Below are positions 43,567 through 53,228 of a DNA stretch of 64,000 nucleotides, piece after piece. Position 1 is the stretch's first letter. Each line of letters starts with the position of its first letter. A program made the position numbers and the translations under genes. The notes beneath the pieces are model-generated. The model was not told where the DNA came from, made no database searches, and saw nothing but the letters and a program-made list of their open reading frames with translations. Source of the stretch: Ilyomonas limi (GTDB lineage: Bacteria; Bacteroidota; Bacteroidia; Chitinophagales; Chitinophagaceae); the NCBI RefSeq assembly GCF_005233845.1, contig NZ_SZQL01000007.1, forward strand, positions 124,001-188,000, written 5' to 3'.

Positions 43567-46500
43567 TTATTCAAACTTCAAATCCAAGCCCAAGCCTCTC
43601 AACTCATGAACCAATACATTGAATGATTCAGGAATACCAGCTCTTGGAATGTTTTCGCCTTTTACGATAGCTTCGTATGTCTTTGCACGGCCGATGATAT
43701 CATCAGACTTAATGGTTAACAGTTCCTGCAAAATGTTGGAAGCACCATACGCTTCAAGTGCCCACACCTCCATTTCACCAAAACGCTGACCACCAAACTG
43801 CGCCTTACCACCCAGCGGCTGCTGTGTAATCAGGCTATATGGTCCGATAGAACGGGCGTGCATCTTATCATCCACCATGTGGTGCAGCTTAATCATATAA
43901 ATGATACCCACTGTAGCTTTCTGGTGGAAGCGTTCGCCAGTTTCACCATCATACAGGTACGTGTGCCCCATAGAAGGAATACCAGCCTGCTCGCAATATT
44001 GTGCAATTTCTTCCGGCGTAGCACCATCAAAAATTGGGGTTGCGAACTTCACGCCCAGTTTCTTACCGGTCCAACCAAGAATGGTTTCATAAATCTGACC
44101 GAGATTCATACGGCTTGGTACACCCAATGGATTCAGCACAATATCAACCGGAGTGCCATCTTCCATAAACGGCATGTCCTCGGCACGTACAATCTTTGCT
44201 ACAATACCTTTGTTACCGTGGCGACCAGCCATTTTATCACCTACTTTCAGCTTACGCTTAACAGCAAGATATACTTTGGCTAACTTTAACACACCAGCCG
44301 GTAATTCGTCACCAATAGAGATGTTGAATTTCTCACGCTTATAACGACCCAGCTCTTCGTTGTACTTGATATTAAAGTTGTGCAGCAACACGTTGATTTG
44401 ATTATCAATCGTTGCATCACCAGTCCAGCCTAATGGATTTACATTCTGATAGTCAATAGAAGCCAAATTCTTTGGATTGAACTTAGATCCTTTTCCAATC
44501 AGCATTTCACCAAAATTGTTACTTACACCGGCAGAAGTTTTATCCTTCAATACTAATTGCAGTTTTTCCAGCAACAGATTTTTCAGGTCTTCTTCATTTT
44601 TGTCGTGTACTTTCTCTACTTTTTCAAGCTGTGCTTTTTCACGAATCTTGCCGTTTTTATCTTTTTTGGCGCGCTGAAATAATTTCTTGTCAATCACTAC
44701 CCCTTCGGTACCGTTTGGTGCTTTTAAAGAAGCATCTTTGGCATCGCCGGCTTTATCGCCGAAGATAGCACGCAACAGCTTTTCTTCCGGTGTAGGATCA
44801 CTTTCGCCTTTAGGGGTGATTTTACCAATCAGAATATCACCTTCACGCACCTGTGCACCTATGCGGATAATACCGTTTTCATCCAAATCTTTGGTAGCTT
44901 CTTCCGAAACGTTAGGAATATCAGAAGTCAATTCTTCTTCACCCAGCTTGGTATCGCGTACTTCCAGTTCATATTCTTCAATATGGATAGAGGTAAACAA
45001 ATCTTCGCGAACTACTTTTTCGTTGATAACGATAGCATCCTCAAAGTTGTAACCTTTCCACGGCATAAATGCCACCTGCAGGTTGCGACCAAGTGCTAAT
45101 TCACCATCTTTGGTTGCGTAGCCTTCGGTTAAAAAGTCGCCTTTTACCACCTTTTGCCCTTTCTTTACAGCCGGACGAAGGTTGATAGAAGTGGACTGGT
45201 TGGTTTTGATGAACTTTGTTAAGCGATAAACCACCAAATCATCTTCGAAGCTTACCAGACGGTCTGCATCGTTACGATTGTAGCGAACATGAATTTCTTT
45301 AGCATCTACAAATTCCACTACCCCATTTCCATCTGCATGTATCTGGATGCGTGCATCGCGGGCAGCTTTGCCTTCCAAACCAGTACCTACAATTGGCGCT
45401 TGTGGCAGAATCAACGGCACCGCCTGGCGTTGCATGTTAGAGCCCATCAGCGCACGGTTGGCATCATCATGTTCCAGGAACGGAATCAACGAAGCACTCA
45501 ACCCTACAATCTGGTTAGGCGCCACATCCATGTATTGCACATCATTCTTTTCCAGAATAGGGAAGTCACCTGTTTCGCGGCTTACAATTCTATCTTCCAC
45601 AAAATTGCCCTTTTCATCTAACTCAACATTAGATTGGGCGATTTTAGCGGTATCTTCTTCTTCGGCACTTAAAAATTTCAGTGAGTTTAATTCTACTTTA
45701 CCGTCATGCACTTTATGATAAGGCGTTTCAATAAAGCCCATATCATTCACCTGGGCATGCACGCAAAGCGTAGAAATCAAACCAATGTTTGGACCTTCCG
45801 GTGTTTCAATGGTACACAAGCGGCCATAGTGACTATAGTGTACGTCACGCACTTCAAAGCCTGCACGTTCGCGGCTCAAACCTCCGGGTCCGAGTGCGGA
45901 AATACGGCGCTTGTGCGTAATTTCAGAAAGCGGATTGGTCTGGTCTAAGAACTGGCTTAACTGCGATGTACCAAAGAAGGAATTGATAACAGAAGACAAT
46001 GTACGCGCGTTAATCAAATCAACCGGCGTAAATACTTCATTATCTCTTACGTTCATTCTTTCACGGATGGTACGCGCCATACGTGCCAGACCTACACCAA
46101 ACTGAGCATATAACTGCTCGCCTACGGTACGTACCCGGCGGTTGCTCAGGTGATCAATATCATCAATTTCTGCTTTGCCATTGGTCAGACGCACCAGGTA
46201 TTTGATGATTTCAATGATATCTTCTTTCGTTAATACTTTATTTTCCAGCTTTTGCGTAACGCCCAGTTTACGGTTGATTTTATAACGACCAACTTCGCCC
46301 AGATCGTAGCGTTTATCGCTGAAGAACAATTTATCAATAATACCACGGGCAGTTTCGTTGTCCGGAGCATCAGCACCGCGCAACTGGCGATAGATGTGCT
46401 GCACCGCTTCCAACTCACTGTTAGAGGTATCTTTATTTAAAGTGTTGTAGATGATTGCATAATCGCCGCCAACATCTTCACGCTGCACGAACACGCTTTT

Positions 46501-47370
46501 AGCCTCTACTTCAGCAATCAAAGAAATAGCTTCGTCATCCAAAATAGTATCACGTTCCAATACTACTTCGTTACGCTCGATAGATACTACTTCACCAGTG
46601 TCTTCATCCACAAAATCTTCTACCCATGTTCTTAAAACACGTGCTGCCAATTTTTTACCGGCATGTTTCTGCAACGATTTTTTATCGGCAGACACTTCCG
46701 TAGCCATACCAAACAGTTCCAGAATGTCCTTATCTGTTTCGTAGCCAATAGAACGCAGCAGGGTAGTTACCGGAAATTTCTTTTTACGGTCAATGTAAGC
46801 ATACATTACATTGTTGATGTCGGTAGCAAACTCCATCCACGCACCTTTGAACGGAATTACTCTGGCTGAGTAAATCTTGGTTCCGTTGGGGTGAATAGAT
46901 TGACCAAAGAATACACCGGGTGAACGGTGCAACTGGGAAACGACAACACGCTCAGCACCATTGATAACAAAAGTACCGCGTGGCGTCATGTACGGAATGT
47001 TTCCCAAAAACACATCCTGTACAATAGTTTGGAAGTCAACGTGTTCTTCATCGTTACAGCTCAGGCGAAGCTTTGCTTTTAACGGAACAGCATAAGTCAA
47101 ACCGCGCTCCATACACTCTTCAATGGTGTAGCGCGGCGGATCAATAAAATAATCTAAAAATTCGAGCACGAAAATGTTTCTCGTGTCGGTAATGGGAAAG
47201 TTTTCCTTAAACACGCGGAACAAACCTTCTACGTTGCGTTTGTCTGGTGTGGTTTCTAATTGGAAAAACTCTCGGAAAGATTGTAACTGAATGTCTAATA
47301 AATCAGGGGTTTCAGCAAGGTGTTTTGTTTTACCGAAGCTGACCCTGTTTTGAACTTGTGTTGATGACAT
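43567..47370 (-). CDS. rpoB: RNA polymerase beta subunit
   Basis: 1267 residues, the usual Bacteroidota length, and intact. It carries the RpoB landmarks: the rifampicin-site segment ([20 protein letters not shown] then ISALGPGG) with the drug-sensitive residues Asp, His and Ser retained, the active-site region around [12 protein letters not shown], and the C-terminal [12 protein letters not shown]. It forms the catalytic core with RpoC. In most bacteria it lies in rplKAJL-rpoBC; here none of these genes is beside it and a terminator follows directly. Confidence 0.97.
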   Translation of the reverse strand: MSSTQVQNRVSFGKTKHLAETPDLLDIQLQSFREFFQLETTPDKRNVEGLFRVFKENFPITDTRNIFVLEFLDYFIDPPRYTIEECMERGLTYAVPLKAKLRLSCNDEEHVDFQTIVQDVFLGNIPYMTPRGTFVINGAERVVVSQLHRSPGVFFGQSIHPNGTKIYSARVIPFKGAWMEFATDINNVMYAYIDRKKKFPVTTLLRSIGYETDKDILELFGMATEVSADKKSLQKHAGKKLAARVLRTWVEDFVDEDTGEVVSIERNEVVLERDTILDDEAISLIAEVEAKSVFVQREDVGGDYAIIYNTLNKDTSNSELEAVQHIYRQLRGADAPDNETARGIIDKLFFSDKRYDLGEVGRYKINRKLGVTQKLENKVLTKEDIIEIIKYLVRLTNGKAEIDDIDHLSNRRVRTVGEQLYAQFGVGLARMARTIRERMNVRDNEVFTPVDLINARTLSSVINSFFGTSQLSQFLDQTNPLSEITHKRRISALGPGGLSRERAGFEVRDVHYSHYGRLCTIETPEGPNIGLISTLCVHAQVNDMGFIETPYHKVHDGKVELNSLKFLSAEEEDTAKIAQSNVELDEKGNFVEDRIVSRETGDFPILEKNDVQYMDVAPNQIVGLSASLIPFLEHDDANRALMGSNMQRQAVPLILPQAPIVGTGLEGKAARDARIQIHADGNGVVEFVDAKEIHVRYNRNDADRLVSFEDDLVVYRLTKFIKTNQSTSINLRPAVKKGQKVVKGDFLTEGYATKDGELALGRNLQVAFMPWKGYNFEDAIVINEKVVREDLFTSIHIEEYELEVRDTKLGEEELTSDIPNVSEEATKDLDENGIIRIGAQVREGDILIGKITPKGESDPTPEEKLLRAIFGDKAGDAKDASLKAPNGTEGVVIDKKLFQRAKKDKNGKIREKAQLEKVEKVHDKNEEDLKNLLLEKLQLVLKDKTSAGVSNNFGEMLIGKGSKFNPKNLASIDYQNVNPLGWTGDATIDNQINVLLHNFNIKYNEELGRYKREKFNISIGDELPAGVLKLAKVYLAVKRKLKVGDKMAGRHGNKGIVAKIVRAEDMPFMEDGTPVDIVLNPLGVPSRMNLGQIYETILGWTGKKLGVKFATPIFDGATPEEIAQYCEQAGIPSMGHTYLYDGETGERFHQKATVGIIYMIKLHHMVDDKMHARSIGPYSLITQQPLGGKAQFGGQRFGEMEVWALEAYGASNILQELLTIKSDDIIGRAKTYEAIVKGENIPRAGIPESFNVLVHELRGLGLDLKFE

Positions 47371-47451
47371 ATCTGTATTTAACCGGTTTTTTGCTTAAAA
47401 AGTACCTTTCACATTCTGGCGAACGGAAAAGGCTCAATGCATTGAAAATAA

Positions 47452-47485
47452 GAGAAACAAAATTGGATGCGCATCTATGTTTCTC
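47452..47485 (-). promoter_or_regulatory. Hairpin in the rpoB leader
   Basis: GAGAAACA and TGTTTCTC pair (8 bases) and enclose a palindrome, GATGCGCATC, within about 115 bases upstream of the rpoB start. It could form a leader structure on the mRNA or an operator. The position suits control of rpoB expression. Confidence 0.4.
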
Positions 47486-47762
47486 CCTTGTATAAATTAG
47501 CTCATAACAAAAGGAGGGCAAAATTAAGCAATATGGTGCAAATTAAAAACAAATTTATAAGGGATTTTGTTGGTTTAACAAAATTTGACAGAAGAATTAT
47601 AGTAATTTTTTTAGAGAAAAAGTTTTAAAGGGGCTTACGACAATTGACCAATTACTCACAATATATATATAGTTGGTCATCCTTTGAAGTTATTCTGGCG
47701 CCACTTATCAATAATGGCATTGAAAAGCTTCGCACTTCTTTTTATTCCCTTAAATATACGTT

Positions 47763-48113
47763 TTAAACCTTGAAGCTGTCCATTTCGGTCAGGGTCAGGT
47801 AGGATACTTGTGTTAGTGCTTTAGTTTTGAAAATTGTATCAATCATTTTAATATCAGCAAAATAGGCGTACTTAATGGAATTTTTATCAGCATACCGCTC
47901 ATCTATCCAATAATGAACAACTCTTTTGTTTTTGTAAAGAGGCTGCCAGTAACTTCCTTTTATAGTTTGCTGTAAATTTTATAATTCTTTCATCCGCATC
48001 TAATAATCCTAACTGCCTGCTCCTCACAGTATCTCTTTAGCTAGAATTTGTTTTGCATTTTTAGCGCAACTGCCTAAAACAAAAACAGGAAAAAGGGTGA
48101 AAGCGGGCTTCAA
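47763..48113 (-). pseudogene. Decayed lipoprotein gene
   Basis: On the minus strand a lipoprotein-like leader (FTLFPVFVLGSCAKNAKQIL, possible TTG start near 48113) runs to a stop. A second frame holds LLDADERIIKFTANYKRKLL and a third ISYWQPLYKN-like stretch followed by VVHYWIDERYADKNSIKYAY and stops at 47763. At least two frame changes are needed to join them, so the gene looks inactivated. No family is assigned. The rest of 47371-47762 is rpoB leader and non-coding. Confidence 0.45.
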
Positions 48114-48134
48114 GATAGTTCATAATTTTATTAT

Positions 48135-49481
48135 CTATTTTCCCCTCTCTGCCAGTGCTCCATCCACATTAGCTTTATCCATTTTACCAATCACCCACTC
48201 GCCTACCTTTTTACCTTGCTCCACACCTTCAGTAATAGCATCCATAAAATGAATGCCGCCGTAAAACCGCGAGATAGCGGCTTCTTCGGCCGCCTGGTTG
48301 AAAGAATTAAAATGTCGTGGTGGCAAACCGTAGCGTACTTCAACAGTATCGGTAAAACCAACATGCTCACCAAAATAATGCGAGAGTATGGTGGCCGAAG
48401 TAGTAGATATGCAGGAGTGCCCGCTCAGGTATTCGGGAAATGGTGGTGTTTGCAGCAAAGGTTTCCAACGCACATCTATCAACTGGCGGATAGCTGTTTC
48501 AGGACGAATACGGTTGCTGCGGTATTTTTCGTCCCAACAAGCCATAAAACTATCCATGAGCCCCATTGCTACTACGGTATGGATAAACAAGGTTTCTTCA
48601 AACGATTTGCCTGTTTGTCCACATACAATATTGGTAATGCCCAGCCAGTGTGCCCCGGGTGATATTTTCTTTAATCCAATCATCAAATGCCCCTGGTCTT
48701 GCACAGCAAATGGGTTGCAGTCCCAAAATGCTGCTATATGACGATTTTCTTCCGATAAGCTGTCTTCTGCCTGTTGATAATTGGCATACATCAACTTGTA
48801 AAAAGCGCTGTTTTTATCTTTGGAAAAAGGCGTTGGCGGCGCTACGCGAAACTGGCCGGCGGAGTCGAGCAAAAAAGGGCGCACCCTGCTAAAATAAGGC
48901 TCGATAGCTGCTATGTATGCAGGTGGTGTAGGATACCAGCAACCTTCTTTGTTAATGGGCGTATAGCGCGGCAGGTTGCTTAATTTATTGTAAGCGTCTG
49001 CCTTTGCATACTGCAATATAGACCTGCTGATCACCTGCGCATACCGGAGCGACTGCTCCACTGTTTCATCGTTAAAGCCAATGTTTTTGCAGGAGTCTAA
49101 AAATGTTTGCTCATACTTGTTCAGCAACGAGCCGGAAGGTTGCAGTTTTTTGGCAGTTTCTATCATTGCCAGCACCGCAGCCAACTGTGATGAATAGCCT
49201 TTGATGGAATCGGGCCTTGCGATAGCCGGATAATCACGCACAATGCCGTGCATGGATTTAAAAGCAGTATTATTTTCCGAAACAACTTCGTAACCAGCTA
49301 AACATGCATAACTAAAAAACCTTGCTGCCAGCGGCGGATTGGTAATGTCGTGGATCATTAGTTCGGTCATTTGGTTAATGACCTTACCAATGTCAGCGCT
49401 GGTTAATTGGGGAGCTCTTTTTTGTTGGCAACTGCTGTTTAGCAAGAGCACGACTACTGCAAAAACAAGAATCTTTTTCAT
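48135..49481 (-). CDS. Vanadium-haloperoxidase/PAP2-family lipoprotein
   Basis: 448 residues from the ATG at 49481, which is followed by a leader with lipobox NSSC; the frame reaches 63 codons further up but that part is not signal-like. The C-terminal half has PAP2/haloperoxidase motifs: a Lys-Arg-like segment (KYRSNRIRPE), SGHSCISTTSAT and RFYGGIHFMDA with the His that binds vanadate or phosphate. Members in Bacteroidota SusCD loci with ASPIC proteins are common and uncharacterised. It is downstream of the FG-GAP gene on the same strand. Confidence 0.85.
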   Translation of the reverse strand: MKKILVFAVVVLLLNSSCQQKRAPQLTSADIGKVINQMTELMIHDITNPPLAARFFSYACLAGYEVVSENNTAFKSMHGIVRDYPAIARPDSIKGYSSQLAAVLAMIETAKKLQPSGSLLNKYEQTFLDSCKNIGFNDETVEQSLRYAQVISRSILQYAKADAYNKLSNLPRYTPINKEGCWYPTPPAYIAAIEPYFSRVRPFLLDSAGQFRVAPPTPFSKDKNSAFYKLMYANYQQAEDSLSEENRHIAAFWDCNPFAVQDQGHLMIGLKKISPGAHWLGITNIVCGQTGKSFEETLFIHTVVAMGLMDSFMACWDEKYRSNRIRPETAIRQLIDVRWKPLLQTPPFPEYLSGHSCISTTSATILSHYFGEHVGFTDTVEVRYGLPPRHFNSFNQAAEEAAISRFYGGIHFMDAITEGVEQGKKVGEWVIGKMDKANVDGALAERGK

Positions 49482-49569
49482 GAAAAGCACTTTATCAATG
49501 CTGCAATAAATGTTTATTCTTTTTACCGCAAAGACACTGAAACGCGAAGAAATTTTGGTAGTGTTTTTA

Positions 49570-49694
49570 AATGTAAGATGGCTTAAAAGGAACCATAAAT
49601 AAGGTGAACAGACATTCTTATTTTCTAAATTTATCAATACTATACAAATAAAAGCTATTTTAAATAGCATAGATCTTTAAAACCATCTTACATT
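49570..49694. repeat. Inverted repeat flanking ~90 bases
   Basis: AATGTAAGATGG near 49570 recurs inverted (CCATCTTACATT) ending at 49694, with TTAAA-rich extensions. A/T-rich interior includes another small hairpin (GCTATTTTAAATAGC at about 49653-49668). It may be a MITE relic or a terminator region between the two lipoprotein genes. Confidence 0.35.
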
Positions 49695-49744
49695 CCGGAA
49701 CACCACCGGAATTTTTTATTAGAACTAATTAAACATACAACCTT

Positions 49745-52700
49745 TTACGGTTGCTGCGCCTTTGCCGTTATATTTTTATCATTTTGTTTTTTAAACTGAT
49801 ACGCTTTCAACGGTGCCTGATTAATACCAAACAGCAAGGTATTATTGATAGAAAGTACGCTTCTTACATCGCCCCAGATATTAAAGCCCGACTGCCATTG
49901 CGGAATATATTCAAAGCTGCCTTTGCCATTGCCTTTTAGTAATACACCATAGTTTGCATCGTATTTACCAAAACGCAATCTTGCTCTGTTAATATTGCCG
50001 CATAGGAGTAAATCTTCTATACCATCGCTATTATAATCAAGCGGCGTAATGGTAAACACGGGCGACTCCTGTGCTTGTATGGGTAAAGGCTTGCTGATAA
50101 ATTTTCCATTGGTGCCCATTTCAAAATACATAGTGCTTAAGCAATTTGCTGTTAAATGACCGGCATCTTTTAAATCATCGCTGCTAAAGACCTGCTGTAT
50201 TGTTTGGTCTGCATAATCAGCATAGTTGGTATATTTTGTACGCATGGTGCTCATCTGGTCCAGCAGTTCATCGCGGGTTACATACGGATAACTTTTACCC
50301 TGAATATAAAAGCAAAGGATTGGATCTACCGAGCCATTGTCATCAAAGTCTTTGTAATACATCTCTGCCGGTTCTTTGTTGCTTACTTTACATTGCGTAT
50401 TTAACCCCAAATTACCAATTACCAAGTCCGGCTTGCCATCACCATTCACATCATGTACTAATAGCTTGTTCCACCAGCCATTATACGATTTATCAAAATA
50501 ATTACTTGTTTCATTTTGCAGCTTGCCATTTGCATTAATAAAAACAGATACGGGCATCCACTCGCCTACCACTATTAAGTCTTCTTTGTTATCACCATTT
50601 ATATCCATCCATGCAGCATCGCTTACCATACCTGCACTTTGCAATACCGGTGCAATAGTTTTTATTTGATCGGTAAAATGCCCTTTGCCATCATTAATCA
50701 ACAAAAAGCTTTGCGGTGTTTCGGGATAGTTGCCGGGAATCACACGGCTGCCTACAAATATATCGGGATGATTATCACCATTTATATCAGTTACCCGCAC
50801 GCAGCCTTTGCTGGTAAGCATTTTAGGCAAGGCATCTGTACTTTTTGTGAAGTTTCCTTTGCCGTCATTCAGATATAAACGGTCTTGCAGCAACGGATCT
50901 TCCGGCTCAAAGTTGTGGTAGCCGCCACTGGCAACATACAAGTCGGTAAAACCATCGCCATTGGCATCAAAAAAAGCTGCATCAGCATCGGCACTCATTT
51001 TATCCGCATCCAAAGCCGGCTGCGCCATAGCTGCGAATGTGCCACTTTTTTGTTGTATAAAAATGGCTCCTGCCGTACCAGGCTCTCCGCCAATAAACAC
51101 ATCTTCCAATCCATCACCATTTACATCTCCTTTTATCATGCAGGGACCTGCAAAAGACATCGGATTTATCATTAATGGCTGGCGTTTAAAATCGTTGATA
51201 TTATTGGAGGTTTGTTGAAATATAATGGGCGATTTTGTTTCGGTAAATAAAGTATTTGAAGGTGCATGGTAATGATAAGGCGCGGTGGCGTTTTTCTCTT
51301 CTAAAGTGAGCAGTTGGTTTGTTTTTATCTCCTTTAATAATTGCTGCTTGCCGCTAAGCCATACAATGCGCAGCGAATCAATCAGCACATTATTAGCCAT
51401 CCCGAAGTGCACAATGGGCGATACCGAAGATTGATAACCACGTGCCGGCATTTGCTCTGCATACTGCACAGCACCTTTTGCATATACAAACACTTTGGCA
51501 CCAATGCCCTGCGTATTCATGCCATCACCTTCCAGTTTTATTTGCAGATATTTATTACTGTTTTTTGTAGCAAGGTTATGATAAATAAATGCCGGTTTGT
51601 TGATGTTATTGACGATTAAATCGAGTGCGCCATCATTATCCAAATCAGCATATACACCACCATTGCTATTAGATGGAAGGCTAAAGCCCCAACTGTCGCT
51701 TACATTACTAAATGTGAGATTACCGTTGTTTTTAAACATGTAATTTACCACATCGCTCGATGTCATTTTTTGCACCAGGTCCAGTACATTTTGCCGCCGT
51801 ATATCACCACTATTGTTTTGAATATAATCGTTCATGTATTTTAAAAAATCCATGTTGGTATAATCGCGGGTATAACCGTTAGTGATGAACATATCTTTCC
51901 AGCCATCGTTGTCGTAATCTGCCAGCAATGCAGCCCAGCTCCAATCGGTATTAGAGATGCCTGCCAATTGTCCCACTTCACTAAAAGTACCATTACCATT
52001 ATTTACCTGCAGCATGTTGCGCATGTATTGGTAATAAAAACCGCTGGCAAGCATCAGATCATATTTCTCATAATTGTCGGGTGCCATCAGCATTTTCTGC
52101 CGGTGATTATCTTCGGGCAGCATATCGAGTGATAGAATGTCGGGCAGTCCATCATTATTTATATCACCTACATCGTTGCCCATTCCAAAGTGTGTGGTAT
52201 GGCCTAAAGCCGTCTTTTTTACGTCGGTAAATGTGCCGTTTTTATTATTAATGTATAAATAATCCGGTACAGTATAATCATCGCAAATGTACATATCTGG
52301 CCAGCCATCATTATTGAGGTCTGCAATGCCTGCGCCCAGTCCATACGTCAATGAAGAACTGCTGATGCCGGAATCATCGGTTACATTCTTAAATACCTTT
52401 TTATCATTCCGGTATAGCTTGATGCCGATGTTTGGGTCTGCCTGTTGCAGTTCTGCTGCGGTGCTGGGAGCATCTAATACAGGTAATGAATTAGGGTTAT
52501 GATTTAGTAACAACATATCCAAATCACCATCCCGGTCGTAATCGAAAAAATAGGCTTGTGTGCTGAAAGAAGAATCAGCGAGCCCATATTGCGCAGCCTG
52601 CTCCGCAAAATGCGGGATGCCACCTTTGTCGCTGCCTTGATTAATAAATAATTGATTGATCCTTTTTTCGGCACGTAGCTTACCACTGTAGCAAACATAA

Positions 52701-53125
52701 ATGTCCAGCTTTCCATCGCCGTTTACATCGGCCATGGTTACACCGGTTTTCCAGGGACCAGGCCTGCCGGCAACACCGGACTGACCGGTAATGTCCTCAA
52801 ATCTTAGTCCTCCTTTATTCAGGTACAATTTGTTATTAACCATGTTGCCCGAAAAATAAAGGTCCTGCAAGCCATCGCCATTTACATCGCCTGCAGCCAC
52901 ACCACCCCCATTATAAAAGTATTCATACATCAGCACATTGGTATTTAACCCTTCTTCCAGCACATTATTAAACGTAACACCGGTTTGCTCCGGTGGCAAT
53001 AAGGCAAACATAGAATCTTTTTTGGTGGCTTTATTGTTTCCGGAAGGTGAAGAACAGGCAGTAAACAGCAAACTAATAAAAGCCAACAACAAGTTATAAG
53101 CAGCACTAAAAGTAAAGCGTGACAA
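49745..53125 (-). CDS. FG-GAP/VCBS-repeat and ASPIC/UnbV (CRTAC1-like) lipoprotein
   Basis: 1126 residues. It starts with TTG (no ATG precedes the leader, and a stop lies five codons upstream), then a lipobox (LFTAC). Most of the protein is repeated beta-propeller blades with calcium-loop motifs such as DVNGDGKLDIY, DYDNDGWKD and DINGDNHPDIF, plus a central ASPIC/UnbV segment (GIGAKVFVYAKGAVQ, about residues 525-610). Such proteins lie after SusCD in many Bacteroidota and probably bind glycans or proteins at the cell surface. The terminator upstream separates it from susD. Confidence 0.88.
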   Translation of the reverse strand: MSRFTFSAAYNLLLAFISLLFTACSSPSGNNKATKKDSMFALLPPEQTGVTFNNVLEEGLNTNVLMYEYFYNGGGVAAGDVNGDGLQDLYFSGNMVNNKLYLNKGGLRFEDITGQSGVAGRPGPWKTGVTMADVNGDGKLDIYVCYSGKLRAEKRINQLFINQGSDKGGIPHFAEQAAQYGLADSSFSTQAYFFDYDRDGDLDMLLLNHNPNSLPVLDAPSTAAELQQADPNIGIKLYRNDKKVFKNVTDDSGISSSSLTYGLGAGIADLNNDGWPDMYICDDYTVPDYLYINNKNGTFTDVKKTALGHTTHFGMGNDVGDINNDGLPDILSLDMLPEDNHRQKMLMAPDNYEKYDLMLASGFYYQYMRNMLQVNNGNGTFSEVGQLAGISNTDWSWAALLADYDNDGWKDMFITNGYTRDYTNMDFLKYMNDYIQNNSGDIRRQNVLDLVQKMTSSDVVNYMFKNNGNLTFSNVSDSWGFSLPSNSNGGVYADLDNDGALDLIVNNINKPAFIYHNLATKNSNKYLQIKLEGDGMNTQGIGAKVFVYAKGAVQYAEQMPARGYQSSVSPIVHFGMANNVLIDSLRIVWLSGKQQLLKEIKTNQLLTLEEKNATAPYHYHAPSNTLFTETKSPIIFQQTSNNINDFKRQPLMINPMSFAGPCMIKGDVNGDGLEDVFIGGEPGTAGAIFIQQKSGTFAAMAQPALDADKMSADADAAFFDANGDGFTDLYVASGGYHNFEPEDPLLQDRLYLNDGKGNFTKSTDALPKMLTSKGCVRVTDINGDNHPDIFVGSRVIPGNYPETPQSFLLINDGKGHFTDQIKTIAPVLQSAGMVSDAAWMDINGDNKEDLIVVGEWMPVSVFINANGKLQNETSNYFDKSYNGWWNKLLVHDVNGDGKPDLVIGNLGLNTQCKVSNKEPAEMYYKDFDDNGSVDPILCFYIQGKSYPYVTRDELLDQMSTMRTKYTNYADYADQTIQQVFSSDDLKDAGHLTANCLSTMYFEMGTNGKFISKPLPIQAQESPVFTITPLDYNSDGIEDLLLCGNINRARLRFGKYDANYGVLLKGNGKGSFEYIPQWQSGFNIWGDVRSVLSINNTLLFGINQAPLKAYQFKKQNDKNITAKAQQP

Positions 53126-53161
53126 AGCGGATAGAATTTATATGGAACAGAGATACTAAAA

Positions 53162-53198
53162 AAAATCAATGCCAGCGGTAAATGCCGGCATTGATTTT
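53162..53198 (-). terminator. Terminator between susD-like and FG-GAP genes
   Basis: AAAATCAATGCC and GGCATTGATTTT pair perfectly (12 bases) over a 13-base loop, and the leftward transcript continues with an 8-T run. It begins 30 bases past the SusD stop and would limit readthrough into the FG-GAP gene. Confidence 0.88.
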
Positions 53199-53228
53199 TA
53201 AAATAAAAGCTAAATAAATTATTATATC

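Noticed and set aside
49692-49712. ATTCCGG/CCGGAAT hairpin with a T-run after the FG-GAP gene
   Set aside because: The T-run is on the strand opposite to both neighbouring genes, so it cannot be their terminator.
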